The position numbers and the translations under genes are program-made. From Parapristionchus giblindavisi (taxonomy: Eukaryota > Nematoda > Chromadorea > Rhabditida > Diplogasteridae), in contig CALSFV010000003.1 of assembly GCA_943737045.1 (NCBI GenBank), positions 434,001-498,000 on the forward strand: 64,000 nt of DNA. The letters are read 5' to 3'. Under the pieces are notes generated by a model. That model made no database searches. It saw only the letters and a list, made by a program, of their open reading frames with translations, and was not told the origin of the DNA. Below, piece after piece: positions 25,406 through 35,188 of this stretch (within the stretch, counting starts at the first letter, position 1; the number at the start of each line of letters is the position of its first letter).

Positions 25406-28400
25406 ATGAGTTCTACTCTATGTGGTTATGAGAAGTCTTTCAAAGGTCTCTCCATATTTCAAACTATTATTCAGGTACTCATAATTGAATAATCGAATTG
25501 TATTACTCTTTTTTCTAGGATGAAATGGCTATGATGAGAGCTATAACTATTGGAAAATTTGTGGCTGATAGAGATGTATTTCGAGCCACAAGACCTGGAA
25601 TGTTAGTTGAAGATGTAGATCGGATAACAGATGAGGAAGAAAGAAGTAGATACAAGGAAGTGTTGTTAAGCATTAAAAAAGTATGGTATAAGCTTTTTTT
25701 TTTATATTGCAATGTAAGGATCTTTTTTTTTAAAACCATACTATTTTAGATGACAAAGAATAACTATAAATCTAATCAGAAACAATTCACTCTTCAATTA
25801 GCCAGGGAGTGTAGTGTAAGAGCGACCTTGACCAGAAATGAACTACCTCAGCTGGCGGACGCATTGGGACCAACGTATCGACTCATCCTATTCAAATATG
25901 TAACAGAAATTGTAATGAGACATGATAATTTTAACAAAATTTTAGCATGAAGCAACACATTTCTGTTCTCTAGAGTGGGCTAGTCCTAATGTGGCGCAAC
26001 GACCAATTCATATAGTCACAGATGGTGCTAAATGGACAGCACTATCTTCGACATATGGTGTATATGATAAGGCATATTTTTGTAGCGCTTGTCTTAAGAT
26101 TTCTCATGATCTGCGTATTCATAGGTATTGAATATATCAATAAAACATTCTAAATGAAAAGTACATAATTTTAGGTGTAAATACAAGTGCTCTTCATGTG
26201 ATACCTTACGTTCATTTGGACTATGTACTGGAGGGCCAAAGATTACATGTACAGATTGTAATTTCAACTTCTTTTCACAGGCAAATCTTTCATTTTATTC
26301 GCATTATGTCTCTCTTTATGCCTTGTTTTAGTCATGTTTCGATAGGCACAAGTATGGAAACCAACAGGCTGAAGCAGGTAGTAGAGGAAGAGGGTCTAGG
26401 GCTAGAAGAATTGCCATTTGTGATAAAGTCAAATCTTGCCCAATGTGAGTTTTAAGAATTCATATAAAACACACTCTTCTTTTGAGATGTCTTGATTGTT
26501 ATCGCGTCAGCAATGGACCTCATGTGTGTGGAGAGAACATTTTCTGTACTCTCTGCCAGCAATACACTTTGAGAATACACGATTGCCACTGGAAGGCACT
26601 CACTCCTAAAAAGAGAATACAGCTCATACAAAGCCAAGAAGCCTTTAGATTTGCTTTCTATAATATCGAGTCCATTGTGAATACTGAACCAGAACCTCAG
26701 GTTTTCAAGTACACAGCTAGACATATTGCTAGCACCATTGTCATCCGTAAGGTCGGAATGATTACAATTTACCCCAAATATGTATGTTTCTATTAGGTTT
26801 GTCATCAGTGTGCTGATAAGCATCATGACGATCCATGTACCCAATGTGACCCACGAGAGGCAGTCTTCACATATACTAATAAGGAAGACTATTACGCCAC
26901 TCCTGATGGTCGTTTTGCGGTGATAGATCAATTTTGTAAATTCCTTTTAAATGATCCGACTATGAAAGGAAGGTCAGGAAGGTCATTTTTACTTTGCTGA
27001 AAAAACATTTATTGGTACAGATTGGTATTCGCACATAATGGTGCATCGTACGACAGTCATCTTATACTTCATGGATTAATAAGAGCAGGAATTGATACTA
27101 AAATTATCAACAAAGGCAAGGCGCTGGTAGATGTGACTATCAATATGCGCGGAAAGAACACTATTAGACTAAAGGTCTTTCACTATCTCTCAATAGATCT
27201 TATCTCTCTTCTTTTAGGACTCTTGCTTATTAATTCCTATGGCACTCTCTGATTTTCCCAAGGCATTCGAGTTAGATTGTGAAGATAAAGGTAGAAGAGT
27301 GAAAGTGAAATGACCCTTCAATGTAATTTAGGAACTTTCCCATTCTTTGCTAATACCCCTGAGAATTGGGGAAGAGTATGGCCATCCGTTCCACCGCTAG
27401 CTTATTTTGATTTTGATGGAAAGAAGCCTGCTGCTCAGAAACAATTAGCGGCGTGGCATGCACAAGCCTCTGGTCATCCTTGGATACAGGATGAAGAGAT
27501 TATAAAATATTGCAGTATGTTTGACAACTAAAACACAACGTAATTTTGTCAATTCTGCAGAACAAGATGTACTAATATTAATGAAGGGATGTCTAAAGTA
27601 TCGTAGTACAATGATTGATGCAACTGGCTGGTGTCCCTTCTCAAATGCCAACACACTAGCCTCTTATTGTCAATGGATTCTAAGAGCAGATCATTTACCT
27701 GCCGAATTAATGCCCTATCTTCCAGAGAGTAAGTTCCAATGACCTACACCACCACCATTGTTCCCTTTTCAGATGGTTTTGGTAAACAGAATCAATCTAA
27801 ATTTGCTCTCATAATGATTAAATGGTTGGAGCATTTGAGAGTCCAAGAACGGCCCAATGCGCCTCCTCTCATTCATGCCCGAAGCCCTGGAGGAGAAAAG
27901 GTGCTCACTTATTTAAGGATAAATGACAATATCAACTTTAGGTCTTGGCTATAAACTCACGTCAAAGATTCAGCTTTGATTGTTTTGATGAGGAAACCAA
28001 CACTGTGACAGAGATAATGGGATGCTAGTGAGTGGTGCTTTAGGCTATCAAAATCAAGGTTTTGTTTTTCTCAGTTTCCATGGCTGTCGTGATTGTTACC
28101 CAAAGGGCGCTCGTCTTAATGGAGACGAAAGTGCCGAGTCACTATACCATAGAACAATGGCTCGTGTCGACCTCATACGCCGCTATGGTTTTACTGTGAA
28201 ATGTATGTGGGAGTGTGAGATTAGAAGAATGATTGACGCCAATTTGGAAATGAGAAAATTCTTTAAGAACACAGAGGTATGTTTATACATATTTTACACA
28301 CGAGAAATGTACATTGAGGTTATCTCTCGTCTGAGAGTACGCGATGCTCTTTACGGAGGACGTGTTGAAGTGTTGCGAGTGTTCCTGAGGAGAACACCGG

Positions 28401-30133
28401 AAATGGTCATTAAATATTATGACATTGTCAGCCTGTATCCCGCTATGATGGCCATGAGGTGGTGATTAATTTGTGCCATTTTTATTATGAAATTCATAGG
28501 GCTTACCCACTTGGACAGCCGGAAGTCATCACAGATCCTATCGTCACTCTTCCTTTTCCCGGCAATAAGCTCCCATGGAGAGGGCTTATCAAGTTACGAA
28601 TCTTGCCCCCTAATAACCTTGACTTGGCGGTGCTTCCGTACCCGTGGGATAAGGGACTGTTCTTTCCATTGTGTGCACAATGTGCCAGGGAAAAGTAAGT
28701 AATGGTTTCATTAGCAAATTTGAAAAAATACAATTATTAAAGTATACAAGAGTGCGATCACTCTGATGAGCAAAGGGCCTGGATTGGTACTTTTACCACA
28801 GTAGAGGTAGAAGAGGCCCTATCTGAAGGATATACTATTCTAGCGTGAGTTATTACTACTATCAAATATGACTATACAAATGTTATTTAGTGTATATGAA
28901 GTATGGAATTGGAGTGTGTGGGAGGAAGATCTGTACAAGCCTTACTTTAGAACATTTATGAAGATGAAGGTATATTAATTGAGACAAATAATAGTATCTA
29001 AATCTAGATAATTTTAGTACCAGGCAAGTCCCTATCCGTCGGACGTCATTAGTGCTGCAGACAAGGCAGCCTATTGTGAGAAGATTTGCCAAAAGCTAGG
29101 CTTTAATCTAACTCCTGATGAGATGTCCAGATCTGCAGCTCGAAGGACAGTGGCCAAGTTGTGCAATAACTCTGCATGGGGTTCACTTTTAAAGAGTAAT
29201 CAAATTTTACAATTAATTCATTTTTTTAGGAAAACTCGCCCAAAAGGTAGATCATGTCAGTCATGACGTAGTCAAATGGTCCAAAGTATATTACATACTT
29301 ACGGATTGTACACGAGAAGTTACAAATGTAATATCATTAGATCAACAGTTTGCCCTGGTATCACACAAGCCACGAGGAGGCACCGTACGCTCGAGCAGGT
29401 AACGTCTCTTCTTCTTATTTCCCTGAACAATTCCAATTAAGATATTCTGCCGTCCATCATGCTGCCTTTGTAACATCATACGCTCGCATACTCATTAGAA
29501 GAATTGCCAAGAGAGCTGGAAAAGGAGCTGCTTATATGGACACTGTAACATTTATTGTTTTCATTGGTACCTCAATTCTACCATCTCAGGACTCTATCGT
29601 TTTCGAGATGCCTGCCTGTGGCCCAGATCCCATGGCGGACATTCTTACTGATGAGCTGGGGGACCTGAGTGATGAAATGAGTGACGGTTGGTACATTGAA
29701 GAGGCAGTTTTTGCAGGATGTAAGACACCCCCGTAAGCCAACACAAATATGGAGCAATTTAGGCAAAAACTACTCTATGATGCTGGTGAACGAGCGAACC
29801 GGTGAGAGGGATGTAAAGCAAGCCATAAGAGGAATCACCAGAACCGCCAAGGTCGTGGCACTTTTGACTCATGCCGAAATTTATCGTATGGTGATGAGTG
29901 TAGTTCCAACTTCCCTTACCCTAGAGAGATTCGAGATGAGAAAGGAGATTGGCCGTATCTACTCGGCCAAAGGCTCGTGGTGTTACAAGCCATTCTCTAG
30001 GAAACGAGTGGATAGAGGACAAGGAGAGGACACTATAAAGAAACCCTTTGGCTATATAGAACCCAGTTCCCCTCCTCCTCCCAGAAGACCCCGGCTCTCT
30101 CATTCTATCGACTCAATTCTAGGTCATTCATAA
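25406..30133 (+). CDS. POLB: Protein-primed family B DNA polymerase, 24 exons
   Basis: Replicates the element. Exons: 25406-25474, 25519-25680, 25750-25899, 25946-26124, 26175-26280, 26332-26444, 26487-26751, 26797-26972, 27021-27174, 27218-27290, 27332-27514, 27561-27728, 27773-27900, 27942-28027, 28075-28276, 28319-28458, 28500-28694, 28743-28844, 28891-28969, 29018-29180, 29230-29398, 29442-29544, 29590-29719, 29763-30133. They sum to 3,666 nt (1,221 aa) with every junction in phase. Visible domains: a cysteine-rich zinc-binding region (about residues 185-300); ExoII AHNGASYD (N413); ExoIII YCKQDV (D546); PolA DIVSLYP (773-779); PolB KLCNNSAWG (957-965); PolC YMDTDS (1052-1057), split by an intron between the two aspartates' codon pairs; and a C-terminal PFGY. 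ExoI reads YNIES (N319) where D is expected. Intron 5 is probably GC-AG. The first ATG in the open 5' exon was chosen; residues 1-130 match nothing I know. The next gene starts 2 bp after the stop. Confidence 0.93.
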
Positions 30134-30135
30134 TC

Positions 30136-31495
30136 ATGTACCTTGTCGTTGTATGGTCACTTATTGTATCGCTATCATTTGCTTACATTAACAATACTTA
30201 TAAAGTGTACTCTAAATATCCCTTTCGTAATACTCATTGTCGATTGACACCGGGGAATGGACAGGTTGACATTGTTACCTTTCACCAATCACTACCATCA
30301 AAAGATGTTTCGCTAAATGGCTTAAATATCACGCGTCTGCCCATAGTTACTCATCACTTGGAAGTTATCAATGAATCAGAACTTTTGTATAGCACCCCAG
30401 AGGCACATCTGTTTCATCATCACACCAACAATCCACACCATGATCAATTGTTAATTAGTGGGGTTAGATGTTTTGCGTATGACAGATTTACTTCAGCACT
30501 TCACTGGATCGATAATGCCGGCAATCACTTTGTTGCAGGCGTAGAACAACAACAAAGTTCTACCGCCTATAGTTGTTTGAAAATGGAAGCATCTGATGGT
30601 GTGGTCATAATTCTTGATGACAGTGGTCATCTTTTCATTGATGGTAATATATTTGCTGAAAGGCAACGTGAAATTCCTTTCATGGTTTCCTCCTCCTCTT
30701 GTAACTACGGTAGCCCCGTTAATCTTTGGCCAAATGAAATAGTCAAGGACAGCGATAAGGATGGAGCTGATGGAGGAGAAGTCAAGGGCAAAGATAAGGG
30801 AGGAGTCAAGGACAGAGATAAGGGTGGAGCTGAGGGAGAGCAGGAGGAGGAGGATCCACCCCTTACTTTACTCTTACTTGGAGTATTCATTTCATCTGTT
30901 ACCCTCGGGATATATCATGTCGTCTCAAGACAGTATCTACGAGCAATATCATCTACTTCTAGAAGAAGCTCAGGTAGAATAACAAAGTCTCCACGTATAA
31001 CCAATTGTCTGGTTGTTCAGGAACCCAATGCAAGGCTTGACGAGCCTCTGGCCTTTCCTCTGCCTCACAACACCAACGAAGAGTCAATGGAGGTACGCTA
31101 GAGCGATGCACATGACGATAATGTGTAAAGTTCAGGTACTATCAATCAACTCGACACCACCACCAACTCCTGAATTATCAAGTGACGAGGAAGACACCCG
31201 TATGATCCCATTTGCTGAGGGTGAATTGAAGCTGTTCTTTGCCACCAACGACATTGTTGCGGCCCAGAGAGAGCTTGATACGGCGAGAGCATTTCATGAT
31301 TCACTCTTAACCAATTTCAATGCCATTGCTTTCGCTAGTGATCAAGAGAGTACCACCAAAATCCTACAGCTCTCGGATAAGAGAGTAGAAGAGGCTGAGA
31401 ACGAACTCACGCTTAGACGTATGATTAGGAGAGAGGTCAGCCATGAATTGGCTGACAAGTTTGTAAGAGGACTCTCTGCCCACCCTGGCCTATGA
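30136..31495 (+). CDS. Type I membrane glycoprotein, envelope-like (2 exons)
   Basis: Exon 1 is 30136-31092, a 43-bp GT-AG intron follows, and exon 2 is 31136-31495: 438 aa. An N-terminal signal peptide (about residues 1-17, VVVWSLIVSLSFA) is followed by an ectodomain of about 225 residues with three N-glycosylation sequons (N19, N64, N79) and cysteines at 35, 112, 147 and 189. Next come a charged stalk of KD/KGG repeats (about 204-240), one membrane helix (about 242-263) and a cytoplasmic tail of about 175 residues whose end is rich in E/R/L and could form a coiled coil. The layout is that of a viral surface or fusion protein, but I recognise no fusogen family and see no obvious fusion peptide. 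It starts 2 bp after polB's stop, which argues for a shared transcript or reinitiation. Without splicing the frame ends at 31101 (321 aa). Confidence 0.75.
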
Positions 31496-31580
31496 TTGTA
31501 CAACTTTTGTTTCACTTGTTCATTTATGTTGCTTATTCGTTTATCATTGTTCTTATTTATTGTTGTTTATTGTATCATCA

Positions 31581-32246
31581 TCATTTATTGTTGCGTACCA
31601 CATAAACTTTGGTAATATCAAACACATCTGTGCACAAACGAAAGTGAGAGTGATTTTCGCGGGGGTGAGATGCCACAATAAGATAACCAAAATTTCTCTG
31701 TGTTGCGTCATTGAAAGCAGACATAAAGTATGCCAGCTGGCCTGGGAAGAGTTGTTTACCTAAATTGACTACATTTAATTTATCCGCCAGAGCTTTGAAT
31801 AGGCATAGGTAGTGGGAGTTATTACGAATGACACGGGGGATTTCAAAAAGTGATTGGGCTAGCAATAGAAAGGAAATGTTGTAATGGTGTGAAACTTTGG
31901 TCCATAGTTCTGTGATTAAATCCTTGTTTGCAATTGACTCCATCATCAGATCGTCCAAGACAACTAGCCGATGTTGACCATCACGGCTAAGATGTTTTAG
32001 TGTCTCCACATCGGGTAGTCCTTGAACAGTTTGAAGGCGAACACCTCTGCTACTAGATTCACAGGGAAGATTAACTGCTGTTATTCCATGATGCCAATAA
32101 ATGGAATGAGTAGATTGATCGAGCATGTGCATATTACTTAAAAGTCTAAGAACCCAGGTGGTTTTGCCACTCTGTGACGCACCTACTACAATACCGTTAA
32201 ATGGAGTGCGAAACCTGAATGGACCGCTCACTGTAGTATTGGACAT
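31581..32246 (-). CDS. ATP: Packaging ATPase, FtsK/HerA (A32-like)
   Basis: A 221-aa P-loop ATPase, the usual size for Polinton ATPases, which pump DNA into the capsid. Walker A is GASQSGKTT (residues 22-30) and Walker B is LVVLDD (about 94-99), followed by a hydrophobic strand LLLAQS as a sensor-like element. The ATG at 32246 (MSNTTVSGPF) is preferred over an upstream ATG at 32279 that would overlap the penton gene. Only one base separates it from the penton-like gene's TAG stop, so the two are likely co-expressed. It converges with the membrane glycoprotein gene (85 bp between stops). No intron. Confidence 0.92.
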   Translation of the reverse strand: MSNTTVSGPFRFRTPFNGIVVGASQSGKTTWVLRLLSNMHMLDQSTHSIYWHHGITAVNLPCESSSRGVRLQTVQGLPDVETLKHLSRDGQHRLVVLDDLMMESIANKDLITELWTKVSHHYNISFLLLAQSLFEIPRVIRNNSHYLCLFKALADKLNVVNLGKQLFPGQLAYFMSAFNDATQRNFGYLIVASHPRENHSHFRLCTDVFDITKVYVVRNNK

Positions 32247-32247
32247 T

Positions 32248-34179
32248 CTAAATGACCTTTTTGAGATGAAGAACAGCACAAATGTAACCGTTAATCGCTA
32301 CAGAGCGACCTAGTGAATCCAATATTTGAATGTGTATTGAATCTACATATTCAGATCGTGCCCCTACATATCTAATCTGTTGAAAGTCTCGCGCAAGTGT
32401 GTCAGAGGCAGATGATTTGAGATAGGGTATTACTCTGAGTAAGTTGGTCTTTTGAGGGCCACAAACGGAAAATGCACAGAGATCCGAGTAAACATAGAGT
32501 AGATTCTTTCCATTGGTACAATCTGGAACATTCAATGCAACCGTTGCGCTATCTATGACAAAATCGTTATTAGAAATAATCACGCTGGGTTGTGAGGGAG
32601 AAAGACCACACATGTATGCAATGTCCGCATGAAGTCTAAGTGACTTTACATTTGCTTGAAAGTTTATGTAGATTCGGCCATAGTTGTCATCATAGCCAAA
32701 CTCTACACAATCTTTGAGAACCTCTTGCCGAGGAGCTAGTTTGGCGCCAGCGGGCGGTTCTTCTACGTCTGTAATAATTAGCGCCGATTCCATTTTGCTC
32801 CTCTGCTCGTCTTCCTTTGGTTTGGTCGGCTGCTTCGGTGCTATCTTACTTCCGGCTGGGAGGGATTTGACCTCTTTTATTACTTCATCTTCGGGCTTCT
32901 TCTGCATTGGTGCTATCTTACTTCCGGCTGGGAGGGATTTGACCTCTTTTATTACTTCATCTTCGGGCTTCTTCTGCATTGGTGCTATCTTACTTCCGGC
33001 TGGGAGGGATTTGACCTCTTTTATTACTTCATCTTCGGGCTTCTTCTGCATTGGTGCTATCTTACTCCCTGCTGGCAAGGATTTGACCTCCTTTATTGTT
33101 TCATCCTCGGGCTTCTTCTTATGCATTGGTGTTATCTTACTCCCTGCTGGCAAGGATTTGACCTCCTTTATTACTTCATCTTCGGGCTTCTTCTTCTTCC
33201 TCTCAGCCTCATCGCCTTTTGACTTTTGATTAGTATCGTATGGCTTTTTCCCACCAGTCTCTGACTTTGGTTTCTTTGCCGCAGGAGCAGTAGGAGTAAG
33301 GGAAGGGGGAGGAGTAGGGGTAGGGATAGTTTGAGTCACTGGCTGTTTAGGTACCGCTCTTGCCCCTGATGGTAGAGATTCTACAACTTTTATTTTCTCA
33401 ACAGGCAAAGATGGAGGAGTAGGTGTTAAAGTAGGAGCAGGGGTAGTAGGAGCAGGGGTAGTAGTTGCAAGAGTAGGAGGAAGAGTAGGAGCAAGAGTAG
33501 GATCAAGAGTAGGAGCAGGGGTAGTAGGAGTGAGAGTGAGAGTCTTAGGAGTAGGAGCTGGAGTAGAAACTGGATTAGGAGCAGGAGTTGTAGGGGTAGA
33601 AAGAGCAGGAGTAAGAGTAGGAGCAGGGGTAGTAGGAGTGAGAGTCTTAGGAGTAGGAGCTGGAGTAGTTGGAGTAGAAACCTGAGTAGGAGCAGGAGTT
33701 GTAGGGGTAGGAATAGTTGGAGTCAGTGGAGGTTTAGGTGCTACTTTTGCACCTGCTGGTAAAGATTCAACATCTTTTATCTGCTCAACAGGAGGATTTG
33801 GTGCTACCCTTATATTGCCTAGTAGTCTAGGATCATCATCATCAAAATCTTCAATAATATCAAAGCCAGCCGCACGGCGCACAAGGCTTCTCTTTTGTCT
33901 GCCCTTGACGCAGGCGTTAAGAGCTGTAACTAATGCAAGGGGATTACTGTAAGTTCCCTTGTTTAGAAGACAATTACGGGTAACTCCATCTTTGAATTCA
34001 ATGCTAAAAGCAAGAGGCTCTGGTACTGTGAGAATCTCACCCGAAATTAGAATCTCATGCAGGCCTACCACCCAATTCTTCTTAAATACCATTGGTTCTG
34101 GCATTCTAGTTTTGAAGTCACCAGGCTTATTTTCATCTCCCGCAATGTTACTGGGAAGATTAATGTAAAAATCGACCAT
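32248..34179 (-). CDS. Minor capsid (penton-like) protein with large repeat insertion
   Basis: 643 aa, no intron. The N-terminal segment (1-100; DFYINLPSN, then W-VGLHEI) and C-terminal segment (490-643; LYVYSDL, then LLRVIP, ending in a VLHLKK strand) match the conserved ends of Polinton minor capsid/penton jelly-roll proteins, which fill the fivefold vertices. Between them lie about 370 residues of low complexity: a Thr/Pro-rich region with TPTTPAP-type repeats (about 152-300), then five 23-25-residue units with KKPEDEVIKEVKSLPAGSKIAP (337-448). The core V-x-S-L-P-A-G-x-K-x-A-P also occurs singly at about 136-148, 265-277 and 471-483, so the module bounds the whole insertion. It may be an exposed stalk or fibre. 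The penton call is by family pattern; the role of the insertion is inference. Confidence 0.8.
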   Translation of the reverse strand: MVDFYINLPSNIAGDENKPGDFKTRMPEPMVFKKNWVVGLHEILISGEILTVPEPLAFSIEFKDGVTRNCLLNKGTYSNPLALVTALNACVKGRQKRSLVRRAAGFDIIEDFDDDDPRLLGNIRVAPNPPVEQIKDVESLPAGAKVAPKPPLTPTIPTPTTPAPTQVSTPTTPAPTPKTLTPTTPAPTLTPALSTPTTPAPNPVSTPAPTPKTLTLTPTTPAPTLDPTLAPTLPPTLATTTPAPTTPAPTLTPTPPSLPVEKIKVVESLPSGARAVPKQPVTQTIPTPTPPPSLTPTAPAAKKPKSETGGKKPYDTNQKSKGDEAERKKKKPEDEVIKEVKSLPAGSKITPMHKKKPEDETIKEVKSLPAGSKIAPMQKKPEDEVIKEVKSLPAGSKIAPMQKKPEDEVIKEVKSLPAGSKIAPMQKKPEDEVIKEVKSLPAGSKIAPKQPTKPKEDEQRSKMESALIITDVEEPPAGAKLAPRQEVLKDCVEFGYDDNYGRIYINFQANVKSLRLHADIAYMCGLSPSQPSVIISNNDFVIDSATVALNVPDCTNGKNLLYVYSDLCAFSVCGPQKTNLLRVIPYLKSSASDTLARDFQQIRYVGARSEYVDSIHIQILDSLGRSVAINGYICAVLHLKKVI

Positions 34180-34278
34180 ACTGTATCAGTGTCTGACACG
34201 CAAATGATCATTTAAAGATATTTTTGTTACAGTAAGCGGTTGTGTATCTCTTTATCTCACAAATATTGCAAAGGTACA
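34180..34278. promoter_or_regulatory. Bidirectional promoter region between capsid genes
   Basis: A 99-bp AT-rich gap separates the divergent penton-like gene (minus) and the small virion protein gene (plus), so it must hold both start regions unless transcripts start inside neighbouring genes. No unambiguous TATA box; a tttaaagatattttt stretch at 34213-34227 is the best candidate. Confidence 0.4.
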
Positions 34279-34701
34279 ATGTCAAGACGGCATGTTTACG
34301 ACCATACAAAGGAGAATTGGCTTGAATTACTGGGTGGCAATCAGCATGGTCGTGGTCACACTAGGATTGCTCATTTTACTGGTGTACGGCCACAGTATGG
34401 TACCGGATTGGGTGGTGTGCTTAGATCTATCATTAGGATGCTTCCAAACTTTTTGTCTAGTCCTATAGGACAGAATCTCGTCGATTTGGGGACTAATGTT
34501 GTGAAAGATGTCGCTGCCGGATCGTCTCTCAAGGACAGTTTGAAGAGTGAGGCTCGAAAAAGTGTCAAAAATCTAACAGGCATAGGTCGTAAGCGAATTT
34601 CGCAAAAGGGGCGGGGCTCTAAAGTGATTGGCTACATTAGGAATAGCACTCAGCCCCGAAGGGGAGGAGGAAGAGTGTTGAGGAAAGCGTTCATTCATTG
34701 A
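34279..34701 (+). CDS. Small basic virion-type protein (core/pVI-like)
   Basis: 140 aa from the ATG at 34279 (MSRRHVYDH). It has a glycine-rich YGTGLGGVLRSIIRMLP segment (about residues 40-57) that can form an amphipathic helix, a middle region NVVKDVAAGSSLKDSLKSEA typical of small structural proteins encoded beside Polinton capsid genes, and a very basic C terminus (GRKR, KGRGSK, RRGGGR). The layout resembles adenovirus-type cement or core proteins, with DNA-binding and membrane-active potential. Position next to penton and MCP genes supports a virion role. The exact homologue is uncertain. An in-frame upstream start at 34240 exists but is less likely. Confidence 0.7.
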   Translation: MSRRHVYDHTKENWLELLGGNQHGRGHTRIAHFTGVRPQYGTGLGGVLRSIIRMLPNFLSSPIGQNLVDLGTNVVKDVAAGSSLKDSLKSEARKSVKNLTGIGRKRISQKGRGSKVIGYIRNSTQPRRGGGRVLRKAFIH

Positions 34702-34735
34702 TTCCTTCAGTGCTAGTGGCTGGTCGGTTACAAAT

Positions 34736-35134
34736 ATGCTCCCGCTGCTTGAATATATCGATGAACAAATCCCCTATTGGCCCTCGTTAACTCATAGTAA
34801 TATATTAACTGCAATTCACGGCGTAATATCCAGAATCAATCTTGGTGTGAAGGGATCTACAAGGTAAGTCTTTCAAAATGAGTGAGCAATAATAATAAAT
34901 AGATGTTATCTTTGCAGATTTGTATCTGGCGGAGTTGAGAGAGTAACTCCTGCTCTACATGATGTTCATGTCTCACTCAATAACCACTACACACTTGTCC
35001 GTTCCCGTAATGGTTGGACTACGGTGATGGATCTGGCAACCGACCGTTTGGGTTATGTGCCCGATACTCGTCTTCCCCTCATTGGTAGTCGTGGAGGTTG
35101 TCTCCATGCTATTGAGACGCTAGTTGTACTCTAA
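34736..35134 (+). CDS. Unrecognised 114-aa protein (2 exons)
   Basis: Exon 1 is 34736-34863, a 54-bp intron with strong sites (AAG|gtaagt and tttgcag) follows, and exon 2 is 34918-35134, ending 54 bp before the MCP ATG. The reading is open and in phase. Features: hydrophobic N terminus MLPLLEYI, a central SGGVERVTPALHDVHVSLNNHYTL beta-like stretch, a GWTTVMDL motif, and no signal peptide or membrane helix. I recognise no family. It starts 34 bp after the previous stop and is placed within the capsid gene cluster, so a structural or assembly role is possible but unproven. Confidence 0.65.
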
Positions 35135-35153
35135 TGTTGATAAATAATTCATT

Positions 35154-35160
35154 TATATAT
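35154..35160 (+). promoter_or_regulatory. TATA-like element of the MCP gene
   Basis: TATATAT about 29 bp before the MCP start codon, followed by cagtgttca as a possible initiator. If used, the 5' leader would be very short. Confidence 0.45.
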
Positions 35161-35188
35161 CAGTGTTCAAGTGTTGAGCGGTCGTATA

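Noticed and set aside
26797..26830. A 15-bp intron (gtatgtttctattag) in polB at 26782-26796
   Set aside because: A 45-bp intron starting at 26752 gives a normal size and restores the expected H-I-x4-V-x3-V-C-x2-C pattern of the family.
29181..29230. A 34-bp intron starting at gtaatc (29196) in polB
   Set aside because: Starting at 29181 gives NNSAWG joined to KLAQK, the family consensus after motif B, and a 49-bp intron like the others.
32714..33229. 171-codon plus-strand frame opposite the penton-like gene
   Set aside because: Antisense shadow of the KKPEDEV-SLPAG repeats; the minus-strand frame has the conserved capsid ends.
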